Shown here in pieces: positions 8,094-15,717 of a stretch of 33,938 bases of DNA (positions are counted from its first letter, which is position 1; each line of letters begins with the position of its first letter). The DNA is from Streptosporangiales bacterium (GTDB lineage Bacteria; Actinomycetota; Actinomycetes; Streptosporangiales; Streptosporangiaceae). The notes below the pieces were generated by a model, which was given only the letters and a program-made list of their open reading frames with translations, was not told where the DNA came from and searched no databases. Location: the NCBI GenBank assembly GCA_009784565.1, contig WRBL01000026.1:1-33938 (forward strand). The letters run 5' to 3'. Both the position numbers and the translations under genes were made by a program.

Positions 8094-8801
8094 TCAGCTC
8101 CCTTGCACGGTGAATTCAATGCGGCGGTTCGCGGCCCGTCCCGCGGCGGTCGCGTTGGTCGCGACCGGATCTTCGGCGCCGTACCCGGCGGCGGCCAGGC
8201 GGCTGGCGGAGACGCCGTGCGCCGCCAGGTAGTCGCGGGTCGCGCTGGCCCGGGCCAGGCTGAGAGCCTGGTTCACCGCAGCCGGACCCGAATCGTCGGT
8301 GTAGCCCGCGATCCTTACCCGGAGACCGGGTTCCCGGGCCAGCATCGAGGCCACGCGGCTCAGCGCGGCCGCCGACCGCGGGGTCAGGCTGGTGCTGCCG
8401 GTGGCGAAGGTGACGCCGCCGGTCCCGAGGACCCCGCGGATCCGCGCCTCGATGCCCGCCGGAGACGGGGATGACGGGGCCGCGGGCGGCACGGAGGCCG
8501 CCGGAACGCTGGAGCAGGGCGCGCCGCCGGCGCAGACGTAGGTGACGGTGTGGACCGCGCCGGCGTGCGGCATGGCCCGCACGGCCGCCAGCGCCGGAGC
8601 CCGGGACGATGAGCGGCCTCGCAGGGTCAGGCTGGCCCAGTCGGAATGGACCGAGACCCCCGCGACGTCCTTCGACGCCAGCGCGGTCCGGGCCGAGCCT
8701 GCCAGCCCCGTGTCCACCGCGGCTTTCATGAAAGGAACGAAAATGCCCGCTAGCGCGAGGGCCGCCCCGGCGGTGGCCGACAATAGGCAACGGCGATTCA
8801 T
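8094..8801 (-). CDS. OmpA-family cell-envelope protein
   Basis: The protein has 235 residues. An N-terminal signal or anchor helix (residues 5-26) is followed by a segment around 45-95 (VAGVSVHSDWASLTLRG) that resembles a BON domain. A Ser/Pro linker (102-115) and a C-terminal OmpA-like peptidoglycan-binding domain follow. The latter shows VRIAGYTDDSGP (about 162-173), LSLARASATRDYLAAHG and GRAANRRIEF, which include the aspartate and arginine that bind diaminopimelate in this family. The layout recalls mycobacterial OmpATb (ArfA), which also combines an N-terminal helix, BON-like and OmpA domains; orthology is not proven. It heads a two-gene operon with the membrane hairpin protein. Confidence 0.87.
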   Translation of the reverse strand: MNRRCLLSATAGAALALAGIFVPFMKAAVDTGLAGSARTALASKDVAGVSVHSDWASLTLRGRSSSRAPALAAVRAMPHAGAVHTVTYVCAGGAPCSSVPAASVPPAAPSSPSPAGIEARIRGVLGTGGVTFATGSTSLTPRSAAALSRVASMLAREPGLRVRIAGYTDDSGPAAVNQALSLARASATRDYLAAHGVSASRLAAAGYGAEDPVATNATAAGRAANRRIEFTVQGS

Positions 8802-8931
8802 GCACTCCCCAGGATTGATCCGCCGCGGGCTCCCGTCATTCGCGGGATTTCACCAGAAAGCAGCGTGATCGTCCGAGAGGCTATCGGGATCTGAAGGGAT
8901 CTGTCGCCTCTACGGCGAATCTGGTGAAACA

Positions 8932-10680
8932 ATGGGGTTCGTGACAGTCGCATCGGGGGATATCGACGGAGTTCCGGCGTTCTGGCAGGCGGAGCCCGGC
9001 GGGGCCTCCCGGCCCGGTACGTACACGGCGGGGCTGGTGTTCCGGACCGGGATGGCCGACGAGACCCTGGCCACGCGGGGCGTCACGCACCTGCTGGAGC
9101 ACCTCGCCTTGTATCCGCTGCACGTGGACGCGGCCCGCCACGTCAACGGGCAGACCGGCCAGCTCACCACGACCTTCCTGACCCGCGGCGACGCCGGCGA
9201 GGTGGCGGGGTTCTTCAAGGCGCTGTGCGCGAGCCTGCGGAATCTTCCCGGCGACCGGATCGAGAAGGAGAAACAGGTCCTGCGCATCGAGGCGTCCGAG
9301 CGCGACTCCTCGATCCTCCAGCCGCTGCTGCGCCACCGGTACGGCGCGGAAGGGTACGGCCTCGCCGGGTTCCCGGAGCTGGGTCTCGGCGCCGTCGACG
9401 CCTCCGGCTTGGAAGCCTGGGCGGCGCGCGGATTCACCCGCGGCAACGCCGCGCTCTGGATCACCGGCGGTGCCCCGCCCGCCGGCCTGCGCCTGGACCT
9501 GCCCGACGGGGAACGGAGCCCGGCGCCGGACGCGCCGGTCACGATCCGTTCCACCCCCGCGTACTTCAACACGAACGTGGCCGGGCCCGCCTTCCACGGC
9601 CTGGTGGAACGCTCGACCGCCGCCACGGTCTACGCGACGGTCCTGTCCGGGATCCTGACCGACGAACTCCGGTACAAGCAGGCGCTCACGTACACCCCGG
9701 AGGTCTCCTACACGGTGCGGGACGGCCGGTACGCGCATATCCTGGCCATGGCCGCCGGCACGAGGGAGTCGGTGTCGGTGCTAACCGCCGAATTCCTCCG
9801 GATCCTGTCCCGGCTCCGGGATCAGCCCGCCGACGCCGACAAGGTCCGCGAGGTAACGGAACGGCTGGCGGCGCAGTGGGATAACCCGGACCCGGCGGCG
9901 GCCGCGAGCCTTGTGAGGCGAGCCGCGCAGAACGAGCTGCTCGGCTACCAGTCCCGGGAACCGGAGGAACGCCGACGGGAACTGGCCGCGCTGTCACCCG
10001 GTGACCTGCACCGCGTGGCGGAGGAGGCGTTCGCCAACGGGGCCTTCGCGCTGCCCCGGCGTCAGAAGTCCTTCATCGCGGGCCTTCCGCACATCCCGTG
10101 GACCCGGGCGGAGCCCGTCACCGGCCGGGACGTGCCGAGCGCCGACGCGCCGTTCGTCGCGATCCGCCTCATCGTGGGCGCCGAGGGCGTGAGCGTCCGC
10201 CAGGGGACGCAGTCCCTGACCGTCCGGTTCGCCGACTGCGCGGCCCTGATGGTCCGGCCCGACGGCGCCCGGAGGCTCATCGGGCTCGACGCGCTCGAAG
10301 TGCCGGTCGAGCCCACGATGTGGCGGCTGAAGCCGGACGAGATCTCCCGCATCGACGCGGCCGTCCCGCGGGACCGTCATGTCCGGGCGCCCTACCGGGA
10401 ACCGGAGACGATCCCGCGTCCCGGCACGCCCCCGTGGATGCGGCTGGCCGGGCGGCTGGCCGGCAACGTGTACCTGGCCGCCGCCGTCACCGCGGTCATC
10501 GTCCTCGGGATCCCGCTGCTCATCGGCCAGTTCTCGCCGGTGGCGGGGTTCATCGCGGCCCTCTGTCTCGCCCTGCCCCTCCTGACCGGCCTGGGCGCCC
10601 GCAAGACGCTGCGCGTCCTCCTGTGGCGGGCCGCCGCGAAGCGGACCGAAGGAGTGGGGGATCCGCCGGACACGGGCTGA
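8932..10680 (+). CDS. M16-family zinc peptidase with C-terminal membrane anchor
   Basis: The 582-residue protein carries the inverted zinc motif HLLEH (residues 53-57: H53, E56, H57) and a downstream glutamate in VLRIEASER (E120 or E123) as third ligand, the pattern of M16B peptidases. A second M16-like lobe spans about 180-375. It is followed by a segment (about 405-475) with VAIRLIVGAEGVSVRQG and SLTVRFADCAALMV, which looks like a small beta-rich PH-like domain. Two hydrophobic helices come near 511-533 and 536-555, and the C-terminus is basic. Unlike secreted M16 enzymes it has no signal peptide, so the catalytic part should face the cytoplasm. Start uncertain: ATG 8932 or GTG 8941; neither has a good ribosome site. 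Divergent from the OmpA operon. Confidence 0.82.
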   Translation: MGFVTVASGDIDGVPAFWQAEPGGASRPGTYTAGLVFRTGMADETLATRGVTHLLEHLALYPLHVDAARHVNGQTGQLTTTFLTRGDAGEVAGFFKALCASLRNLPGDRIEKEKQVLRIEASERDSSILQPLLRHRYGAEGYGLAGFPELGLGAVDASGLEAWAARGFTRGNAALWITGGAPPAGLRLDLPDGERSPAPDAPVTIRSTPAYFNTNVAGPAFHGLVERSTAATVYATVLSGILTDELRYKQALTYTPEVSYTVRDGRYAHILAMAAGTRESVSVLTAEFLRILSRLRDQPADADKVREVTERLAAQWDNPDPAAAASLVRRAAQNELLGYQSREPEERRRELAALSPGDLHRVAEEAFANGAFALPRRQKSFIAGLPHIPWTRAEPVTGRDVPSADAPFVAIRLIVGAEGVSVRQGTQSLTVRFADCAALMVRPDGARRLIGLDALEVPVEPTMWRLKPDEISRIDAAVPRDRHVRAPYREPETIPRPGTPPWMRLAGRLAGNVYLAAAVTAVIVLGIPLLIGQFSPVAGFIAALCLALPLLTGLGARKTLRVLLWRAAAKRTEGVGDPPDTG

Positions 10681-10694
10681 GCGGCTTGCGGGCG

Positions 10695-10723
10695 TTGACA
10701 GCTAGAACACGTTCTCCTATGAC
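10695..10723 (+). promoter_or_regulatory. Promoter with KstR-like operator in the spacer
   Basis: TTGACA (10695-10700) and TATGAC (10718-10723) are exactly 17 bases apart, a good sigma-70-type promoter for the kinase-like gene at 10776. The spacer holds TAGAACACGTTCTC (10703-10716), whose halves AGAAC and GTTCT are exact reverse complements around two bases. It fits the KstR operator pattern TnnAACnnGTTnnA except for the last base. A repressor bound here would cover the RNA polymerase site. Confidence 0.7.
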
Positions 10724-10775
10724 TGATTAAAAGGCCGGCCCGGCCGGCAGGAAACATAGCCCGGAGAACGCAGAG

Positions 10776-11924
10776 GTGCATACCGCGATGCCCCCGCAGT
10801 CCGCCTCCCGAGAGTTCCATCCGCACCGCGCCCGCCGCGATCCCGCCGAGATGAGCCGGCGGCTCGCCCGCTGGCTGTCCGCCGTGCCGCCCCAGGGCGG
10901 CTCCGCTCCCGAGGTCACGGTCAGCGGGACCGGTGACAGCGAGGGCAACGGAGTGTCGAGCGTGACCGTTCCGGTCCACGTGAAGTGGCCCGGGCCCAAG
11001 TCCGGAGAAGCGGACTACGTCATGCGGATGGCGCCAGTCGCCGCCGACGTGCCCGTCTTCCGGACCTACTTCCTGCAGGACCAGTTCGAGGTCATGAGGC
11101 TGGTCGGAGAGCTCAGCGGCGTTCCGGTGCCGAAGGTCCGGTGGCTGGAGCCGTCTGGCAGCGTCCTGGGGCGGCCCTTCTTCCTGATGGACGCCGTCGA
11201 CGGCCAGGTCCCGGGCGACATGCCGCCCTACAACCTGGGCGACAGCTGGCTCTTCGACGCCTCCGCCGCCGACCAGCGGCGGCTCCAGGAAGCCAGCGTG
11301 GCCGTCGTGGCCGACCTGCACCGGATTCCCGACGCCGTCGGCCGGTTCGGCTTCCTGCTGCCGAGGTTCGAGAAGGAGACGCCGCTGCGCCGCCACCTGG
11401 CCTGGGCCTGGGACTGGTACTGGTTCGCGGCCGGGGACTCCGGCCGGTCACCGCTGGTGGAGAGGGCCCTTACCTGGCTGGAGCGGCACTGCCCCCGCGA
11501 AACCGAGGACCCCGTCCTGTGCTGGGGCGACGCCCGCATCGGCAACATCCTCTACACCGACTTCACCCCGGCGGGCGTGCTCGACTGGGAGATGGCCTCG
11601 ATCGGTCCCCGGCAGCTCGACCTGGCCTGGATGATTTCCGCGCACGGGGTGTTCGAGTACCTCGCCGGAGCTCTGGGCCTGCCCGGCATGCCGTCCTTCC
11701 TCCGGCAGGAAGACGTCGTCGCCAGCTACGAAGAGAGAACCGGTCGCCCGGTCGGCGACCTGAGCTGGTACCTCCTGTACGCCGCCGCCCAGTGGGCGAT
11801 CGTCTTCCTGCGCACCGGCGCGAGCCAGGTGCACTTCGGCGAAAGGGATCGTCCGGCCGACACCGACGAGCTGATCTACCATCGCGGGCTGCTGGAGCGG
11901 CTCGTCGAGGAAGCGGGAGCGTGA
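10776..11924 (+). CDS. Aminoglycoside-phosphotransferase-like (ACAD10/11-type) kinase
   Basis: The 382-residue protein has the APH/choline-kinase fold. An N-lobe with VMRM (lysine position uncertain) and the segment EVMRLVGELSGVPVPKVRWLE (105-125) precede the catalytic loop WGDARIGN (250-257, D252 catalytic, N257 metal) and the metal-binding DWE (270-272). The arrangement is that of the phosphotransferase family related to the N-terminus of ACAD10/ACAD11, which phosphorylates hydroxyacyl-CoA-type or similar small molecules. The GTG start has GGAG nine bases upstream. It lies behind a promoter with a KstR-like operator and is coupled to the next gene, so a lipid or steroid substrate is likely. 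An antibiotic resistance role is unlikely from context. Confidence 0.85.
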   Translation: MHTAMPPQSASREFHPHRARRDPAEMSRRLARWLSAVPPQGGSAPEVTVSGTGDSEGNGVSSVTVPVHVKWPGPKSGEADYVMRMAPVAADVPVFRTYFLQDQFEVMRLVGELSGVPVPKVRWLEPSGSVLGRPFFLMDAVDGQVPGDMPPYNLGDSWLFDASAADQRRLQEASVAVVADLHRIPDAVGRFGFLLPRFEKETPLRRHLAWAWDWYWFAAGDSGRSPLVERALTWLERHCPRETEDPVLCWGDARIGNILYTDFTPAGVLDWEMASIGPRQLDLAWMISAHGVFEYLAGALGLPGMPSFLRQEDVVASYEERTGRPVGDLSWYLLYAAAQWAIVFLRTGASQVHFGERDRPADTDELIYHRGLLERLVEEAGA

Positions 11925-11926
11925 CC

Positions 11927-13048
11927 ATGAACCCGATCGGGCCGCTGGATGAGTACCCGCTCCACCAGGTCCCGCTGCCCATGGCGTGGACCGGGACGGG
12001 GGAACGCAACTTCTACGACCGCTGCTACCTCAACGCCCACGACGGCACCGGGAACGTCTTCTTCATCACCGGTCTGGGTTACTACCCGAACCTCGGCGTC
12101 AAGGACGCGTTCGCCCTCCTGCGCCGCCGCGGCGACAACCCGGAAGGCACCCAGACCGCCGTCCACCTCTCCGACGAGATCGGCGACGAGCGGCTGAACC
12201 AGTTCGTCGGCGCCTACCGGATCGAGGTGACCGAACCGCTGCGCCGCCTCCGCCTCATCCTGGAGGAGACCGAGGGCCTGGCCTTCGACCTGACGTGGGA
12301 GGGTTCCTTCGACGTCATCCGGGAACAGCCCCACGTTCTGCGGGCCGGGAGCCGGATCACTCTCGACGCGCAGCGGTTCGCCCAGGTCGGCACGTGGGAG
12401 GGAACGATTCTCGCCGACGGCGACGAGATCACCGTGACCCCGGACACCTGGGCCGGAACCCGGGACCGGTCCTGGGGGATCCGGCCGGTCGGGGAGGCGG
12501 AGCCGCCGGGCCGTCCGCGGGACCTGTCCGCGTCCGGCTTCTGGTGGCTGTACGTCCCGCTGCGGTTCGACGACTTCGCGATCGTGATCATCGTCCAGGA
12601 GGAGCCCGACGGTTTCCGCACCGCCAACGACGCCATCCGGGTCTGGGACGACGGGCGGGTCGAGCAGCTGGGCTGGCCCCGCGTGGACATCACCTACGCG
12701 CCCGGGACCCGGCATCCCCTGCGGGCGGTGCTGCACTGCACCGACCCGAAGGGCAAGGCCGTCACCATCGAGGTCGAGACGCTGATCTCCGCCGCCCTCC
12801 ACCTCGGCGCCGGGTACAGCGGCGACGGAGGCTGGGGCCACGGCCAGTGGAAGGGCGCGGGCTTCACCGAACGGGTGCACTACGACCTCGCCGACCCGGC
12901 GGTCGCGTCCCGGGTCCCGTGGGGTGTCGTGGACCACGCCGCCCGGGCCTGGTGCGACGGCGCCGAGGGCCGCGGGCTGTTCGAGCACGCGTCCCTCGGC
13001 CGTCACGACCCGACCGGTTTCGCTAGCTGGGAATCGGTTGCCCCCTGA
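11927..13048 (+). CDS. AttH/CrtC-like beta-barrel protein (DUF7064/7065 type)
   Basis: This 373-residue soluble protein begins PLDEYPLHQVPLPMAWTGTG and contains YLNAHDGTGNVFFITGLGYYPN, then repeated beta strands (VTEPLRRLRLILEETEGLAFDLTWEG), a tryptophan-rich central block (RDRSWGIRPVG, FWWLYVPLRFDDFAIVIIVQE) and a C-terminal GxGWGHGQWKG block. This is the style of the lipocalin-like AttH/CrtC superfamily, and I place it by eye in the DUF7064/DUF7065 group that is often paired with APH-like kinases. The exact reaction is unknown. ATG 11927 is preferred (GGGAG seven bases upstream); a GTG at 11921 overlaps the kinase stop. Its last 26 bases overlap the stop of the convergent oxidase gene. Confidence 0.7.
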   Translation: MNPIGPLDEYPLHQVPLPMAWTGTGERNFYDRCYLNAHDGTGNVFFITGLGYYPNLGVKDAFALLRRRGDNPEGTQTAVHLSDEIGDERLNQFVGAYRIEVTEPLRRLRLILEETEGLAFDLTWEGSFDVIREQPHVLRAGSRITLDAQRFAQVGTWEGTILADGDEITVTPDTWAGTRDRSWGIRPVGEAEPPGRPRDLSASGFWWLYVPLRFDDFAIVIIVQEEPDGFRTANDAIRVWDDGRVEQLGWPRVDITYAPGTRHPLRAVLHCTDPKGKAVTIEVETLISAALHLGAGYSGDGGWGHGQWKGAGFTERVHYDLADPAVASRVPWGVVDHAARAWCDGAEGRGLFEHASLGRHDPTGFASWESVAP

Positions 13049-14759
13049 GCGCTCCGGGCGCGCCCTCGGGGACGGCCGGGCTCTTCGGGGCCACCGGCGC
13101 GACCCGCTCATACGATTCGCCGGCGGCCGGGCGCGGGTCGGCGTCGCCCTTGTTCGGCCACATCGACAGGGCCCGCTCGGCCTGCGCGGTGATGGTGAGC
13201 GACGGGTTGACGCCGAGGTTGGCCGAGATCGCCGACCCGTCCACGACGTGCAGCCCCGGGTGCCCGTAGACCCGGTGGTAGGGGTCGATGACGCCGGTGT
13301 CCGGGGACTCGCCGATGGCGCAGCCGCCGATGAAGTGCGCGGTCGTCGGGATGTTGAACAGGTCGAGCCAGGTCCCGCCGGGCATCCCGTCCAGTTCCTC
13401 GCCCAGCATCCGTGCCGCCCTGTGCGCGACCGGGATCCAGGTCGGGTTCGGCTCCCCGTGCCCGGCCTCGGACCTTAGCTTCCAGCTATTACCCGAACGG
13501 ACCGGGCTTACAGTGATCGAGTTATCCCGCGTCTGCATCACGAGGGCGATGATCGTCCGCCGCGACCAGTTCCGCAGCTTGCTGAGGCGGGCGAAGTCCC
13601 ACGGGTGGGACAGCAGGATGCCGAGGAACGCCAGCCAGCGCGGCAGTCGGCCCCCGCCGTCGATGAGCAGCGTGCGCAGCAGGCCCATCGCGTTCGAGCC
13701 GGGCCCGTAGCGGGTGGGCTCGATGTGGGTCTCGTCATCGGGGTGGAACGAGGAGGTGATGGCCAGGCCGCGGGAGTGGTCGTCGCCGGCCGTCTTGAAC
13801 CGCTCGACGCCCAGCAGCGCCTCGGAGTTGGTCCGGGTCAGGTGGCCGAGCCGGTCCGACAGCCCCGGCAGCGTGCCGGACGCCTTCATCCGGTGCAGCA
13901 GCCGCTGCGTGCCGTAGGTTCCGGCCGCGAAGATGACCTGGTCCGCGGTGAGGGTCCGCTTCTTCCGCCGCCCGGGGCCGGTGGCGGCGACGTCGACGCT
14001 GTAGCCGCCCCCGTCCCTCGGCCGCACGGAGGAGACTGTCGTCAGGGGGAAGACAGTAGCGCCGATCCGTTCGGCCAGGTAAAGGTAGTTCTCCGTGAGC
14101 ATGTTCTTGGCCCCGGCCCGGCAGCCGGTCATGCAGGACCCGCACTCGGTGCACCCGGTCCGCCGGGGGCCGGCGCCGCCGAAGTAGGGGTCCTCGACCG
14201 TCTCGCCCGGCCGCTCGCCGAAGTGGACGCCGACCGGCGTGCGGTGGAACGTCTCCTCCCGCCCCACCCGCTTGGCGACCCGCAGGATCGCCTCGTCCGC
14301 CGGGGTCATCGTCGGGTTGACCCGCACCCCGAGCATGCGCTTGGCCTGGTCGTAGTGGGGCGACAGTTCGTCCCGCCAGTCCGTGATGCCGCTCCACTGC
14401 CGGTCGGAGTAGAACGGCGGCATCGGCTCGTACAGCGTGTTCGCGTAGACCAGCGACCCGCCGCCGACGCCCGCGCCCGCCAGGACCAGCACCCGCGACC
14501 CCTTCTGGCCGGGCAGCAGGTGAACCCGCTGGATCCCCTTGAACCCGAGGAACGGCGCCCACAGGTACTTGCGGATCCGCCAGGAGGTCTTCGGCAGCGC
14601 GCGGTGGCGCTGCGCCGGATCGGTGCTGTCCGGGTCATCGAAGCGCTGACCTGCCTCGATGACGGCCACGCGGTAGCCCTTCTCCGCGAGCCGGAGCGCT
14701 GAGACGCTCCCCCCGAACCCTGATCCGATCACGATCACGTCGTAGTCACCGCTGGTCAT
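13023..14759 (-). CDS. choD: GMC-family oxidoreductase, cholesterol-oxidase-like (ChoD-like)
   Basis: The 578-residue flavoprotein opens with the Rossmann dinucleotide motif VIVIGSGFGGSVSALRLAEKG (residues 8-28) and ends with the GMC C-terminal block (VVDGSAISANLGVNPSLTITAQAER). It carries the FAD-linked loop AGAGVGGGSLVYAN (94-107) and a four-cysteine cluster motif CTECGSCMTGC (203-213), as in mycobacterial ChoD-type proteins, which are of similar length. GMC members of this group oxidise 3-hydroxysterols, though for ChoD itself the physiological substrate is debated. No signal peptide is present, so it is cytoplasmic. It is convergent with, and overlaps, the kinase/beta-barrel operon. A good promoter lies just upstream, giving an almost leaderless message. 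Confidence 0.85.
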   Translation of the reverse strand: MTSGDYDVIVIGSGFGGSVSALRLAEKGYRVAVIEAGQRFDDPDSTDPAQRHRALPKTSWRIRKYLWAPFLGFKGIQRVHLLPGQKGSRVLVLAGAGVGGGSLVYANTLYEPMPPFYSDRQWSGITDWRDELSPHYDQAKRMLGVRVNPTMTPADEAILRVAKRVGREETFHRTPVGVHFGERPGETVEDPYFGGAGPRRTGCTECGSCMTGCRAGAKNMLTENYLYLAERIGATVFPLTTVSSVRPRDGGGYSVDVAATGPGRRKKRTLTADQVIFAAGTYGTQRLLHRMKASGTLPGLSDRLGHLTRTNSEALLGVERFKTAGDDHSRGLAITSSFHPDDETHIEPTRYGPGSNAMGLLRTLLIDGGGRLPRWLAFLGILLSHPWDFARLSKLRNWSRRTIIALVMQTRDNSITVSPVRSGNSWKLRSEAGHGEPNPTWIPVAHRAARMLGEELDGMPGGTWLDLFNIPTTAHFIGGCAIGESPDTGVIDPYHRVYGHPGLHVVDGSAISANLGVNPSLTITAQAERALSMWPNKGDADPRPAAGESYERVAPVAPKSPAVPEGAPGALRGQPIPS

Positions 14760-14767
14760 GACGCGAG

Positions 14768-14796
14768 ACTATAGCCCCTGGTCAGCGCTCCGTCTA
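14768..14796 (-). promoter_or_regulatory. Promoter of the ChoD-like gene
   Basis: On the minus strand TAGACG (14796-14791) and TATAGT (14773-14768) are 17 bases apart. The -10 box ends eight bases before the ATG, so the transcript should begin at or within two or three bases of the start codon. Confidence 0.6.
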
Positions 14797-14803
14797 CCGC
14801 TGA

Positions 14804-14817
14804 GTAACATATGTCAC
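14804..14817. promoter_or_regulatory. Near-perfect palindrome upstream of the ChoD-like gene
   Basis: GTAACATATGTCAC is palindromic apart from one mismatched pair; the central ACATATGT (14807-14814) is exact. It lies directly upstream of the -35 box of the ChoD-like gene, which suits an operator. No regulator can be named. Confidence 0.4.
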
Positions 14818-15123
14818 GTCCCGGAAACAGCGTGACGCCTGAGCCGCCCCCCGCCTCCCTTCGCCGCTCCGCCCGCGAGCCCTCTCCCGCCGCGCCCGCT
14901 CGCTCTCGGCCACCCCGCCCGCGACGGGACCGACGCTGTCGCTATCACGCCTGCGAAGGGTGGCCCGCATACCTTCCTGGCCAGTGTCGATGGGTGCTCC
15001 GCTGCCGCGTTCCTCGCTGATCAGTCCGCCTGGCGTTGAACCACCCGGCAGCCGAGGTCGTGCTATAAGTAAGAAAATGAGGTAGGCGACTAGTATCGAC
15101 GATGGAACGGAAGGCGGGATGCG
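14818..15123. other. Intergenic region, pyrimidine-rich
   Basis: No gene is supported. About 14845-14930 is strongly C-rich on the plus strand and gives only Pro/Arg/Ser-rich translations. The part from 15060 to 15100 is AT-richer (TATAAG, TAGTAT) and probably contains the promoter for the gene at 15124, but no well-spaced -35/-10 pair can be defined. Confidence 0.4.
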
Positions 15124-15717
15124 GTGGTGTGGGGCGAGATCGGCAACGACGCGAACGTCGTCGTGTGCGGATGGTGGCTGTGGAGCATGACCAGGGAAGC
15201 GCTGCGGCTGCGGCGCGAGCGGCTGGAACTAGGGGCCATGGAACGTGAGCGCTGGGCCCGGCTCGCGCCCGCACCCTCGGCGGACGCCGATCTCGGCACG
15301 CGCCTCGCCCGGGCGTACCTGCGGGGCGTGACCATCTTCGAGCGCGAGGAGTGCGAGGCCGTGACCCGCTACGTCGTCGCCGACGTATCCGGGCGCTGGC
15401 CGCCGGCCCCGGACGACCTGCGGCACATCGCCGCCGCGATCGGCGAGCCGGGCAGCCTGGACTACCTGAGAAGCACGGTCCCCGGCGGGGGAGAAGAGGG
15501 AACCGGCGAGGTCCCGGCGATCACGGACGACACGGCCGCGGCGGTGACGCTCCGGCTGCTGTTCACGTTCTGCCCGCCAGAGCGGGACCGGGGCGACTAC
15601 CTGACCTCGGCGACCTTCTTCACCGAAAAAGCCGGGGACCTTCCCGGAGCCATCCTGCCGACGCTGCTGCTGCGCCGGGGAACGAACGACCGCGCCGCCC
15701 TGGAGGCCGCCCCGTGA
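15124..15717 (+). CDS. Hypothetical membrane-anchored protein, first of a paralogous pair
   Basis: I do not recognise a family. The 197-residue protein has an N-terminal hydrophobic segment (VVVCGWWLWSM, about 11-21), then a basic helix (REALRLRRERLELGAMERERWARLAP). A mostly helical cytoplasmic domain follows, with EREECEAVTRYVVADV near residue 80 and a leucine-rich end (LPGAILPTLLLRR). The same order (short helix, RR-rich stretch, ERxRWxRL, helical domain, I-L-P-x-L-L/I near the end) recurs in the next gene, so the two are likely diverged duplicates. GTG start behind GGAAGGCGGGA. Its stop overlaps the next start by four bases (GTGA), so they are co-translated. Confidence 0.65.
   Translation: MVWGEIGNDANVVVCGWWLWSMTREALRLRRERLELGAMERERWARLAPAPSADADLGTRLARAYLRGVTIFEREECEAVTRYVVADVSGRWPPAPDDLRHIAAAIGEPGSLDYLRSTVPGGGEEGTGEVPAITDDTAAAVTLRLLFTFCPPERDRGDYLTSATFFTEKAGDLPGAILPTLLLRRGTNDRAALEAAP

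Noticed and set aside
10776-11924. An aminoglycoside resistance gene
   Set aside because: The APH-like fold is shared with ACAD10/11-type kinases, and the operon and operator point to lipid or steroid metabolism.
14811-15020. A 69-codon frame in the gap after the ChoD-like gene
   Set aside because: Pro/Arg/Ser-rich with no ribosome site or homology clue.
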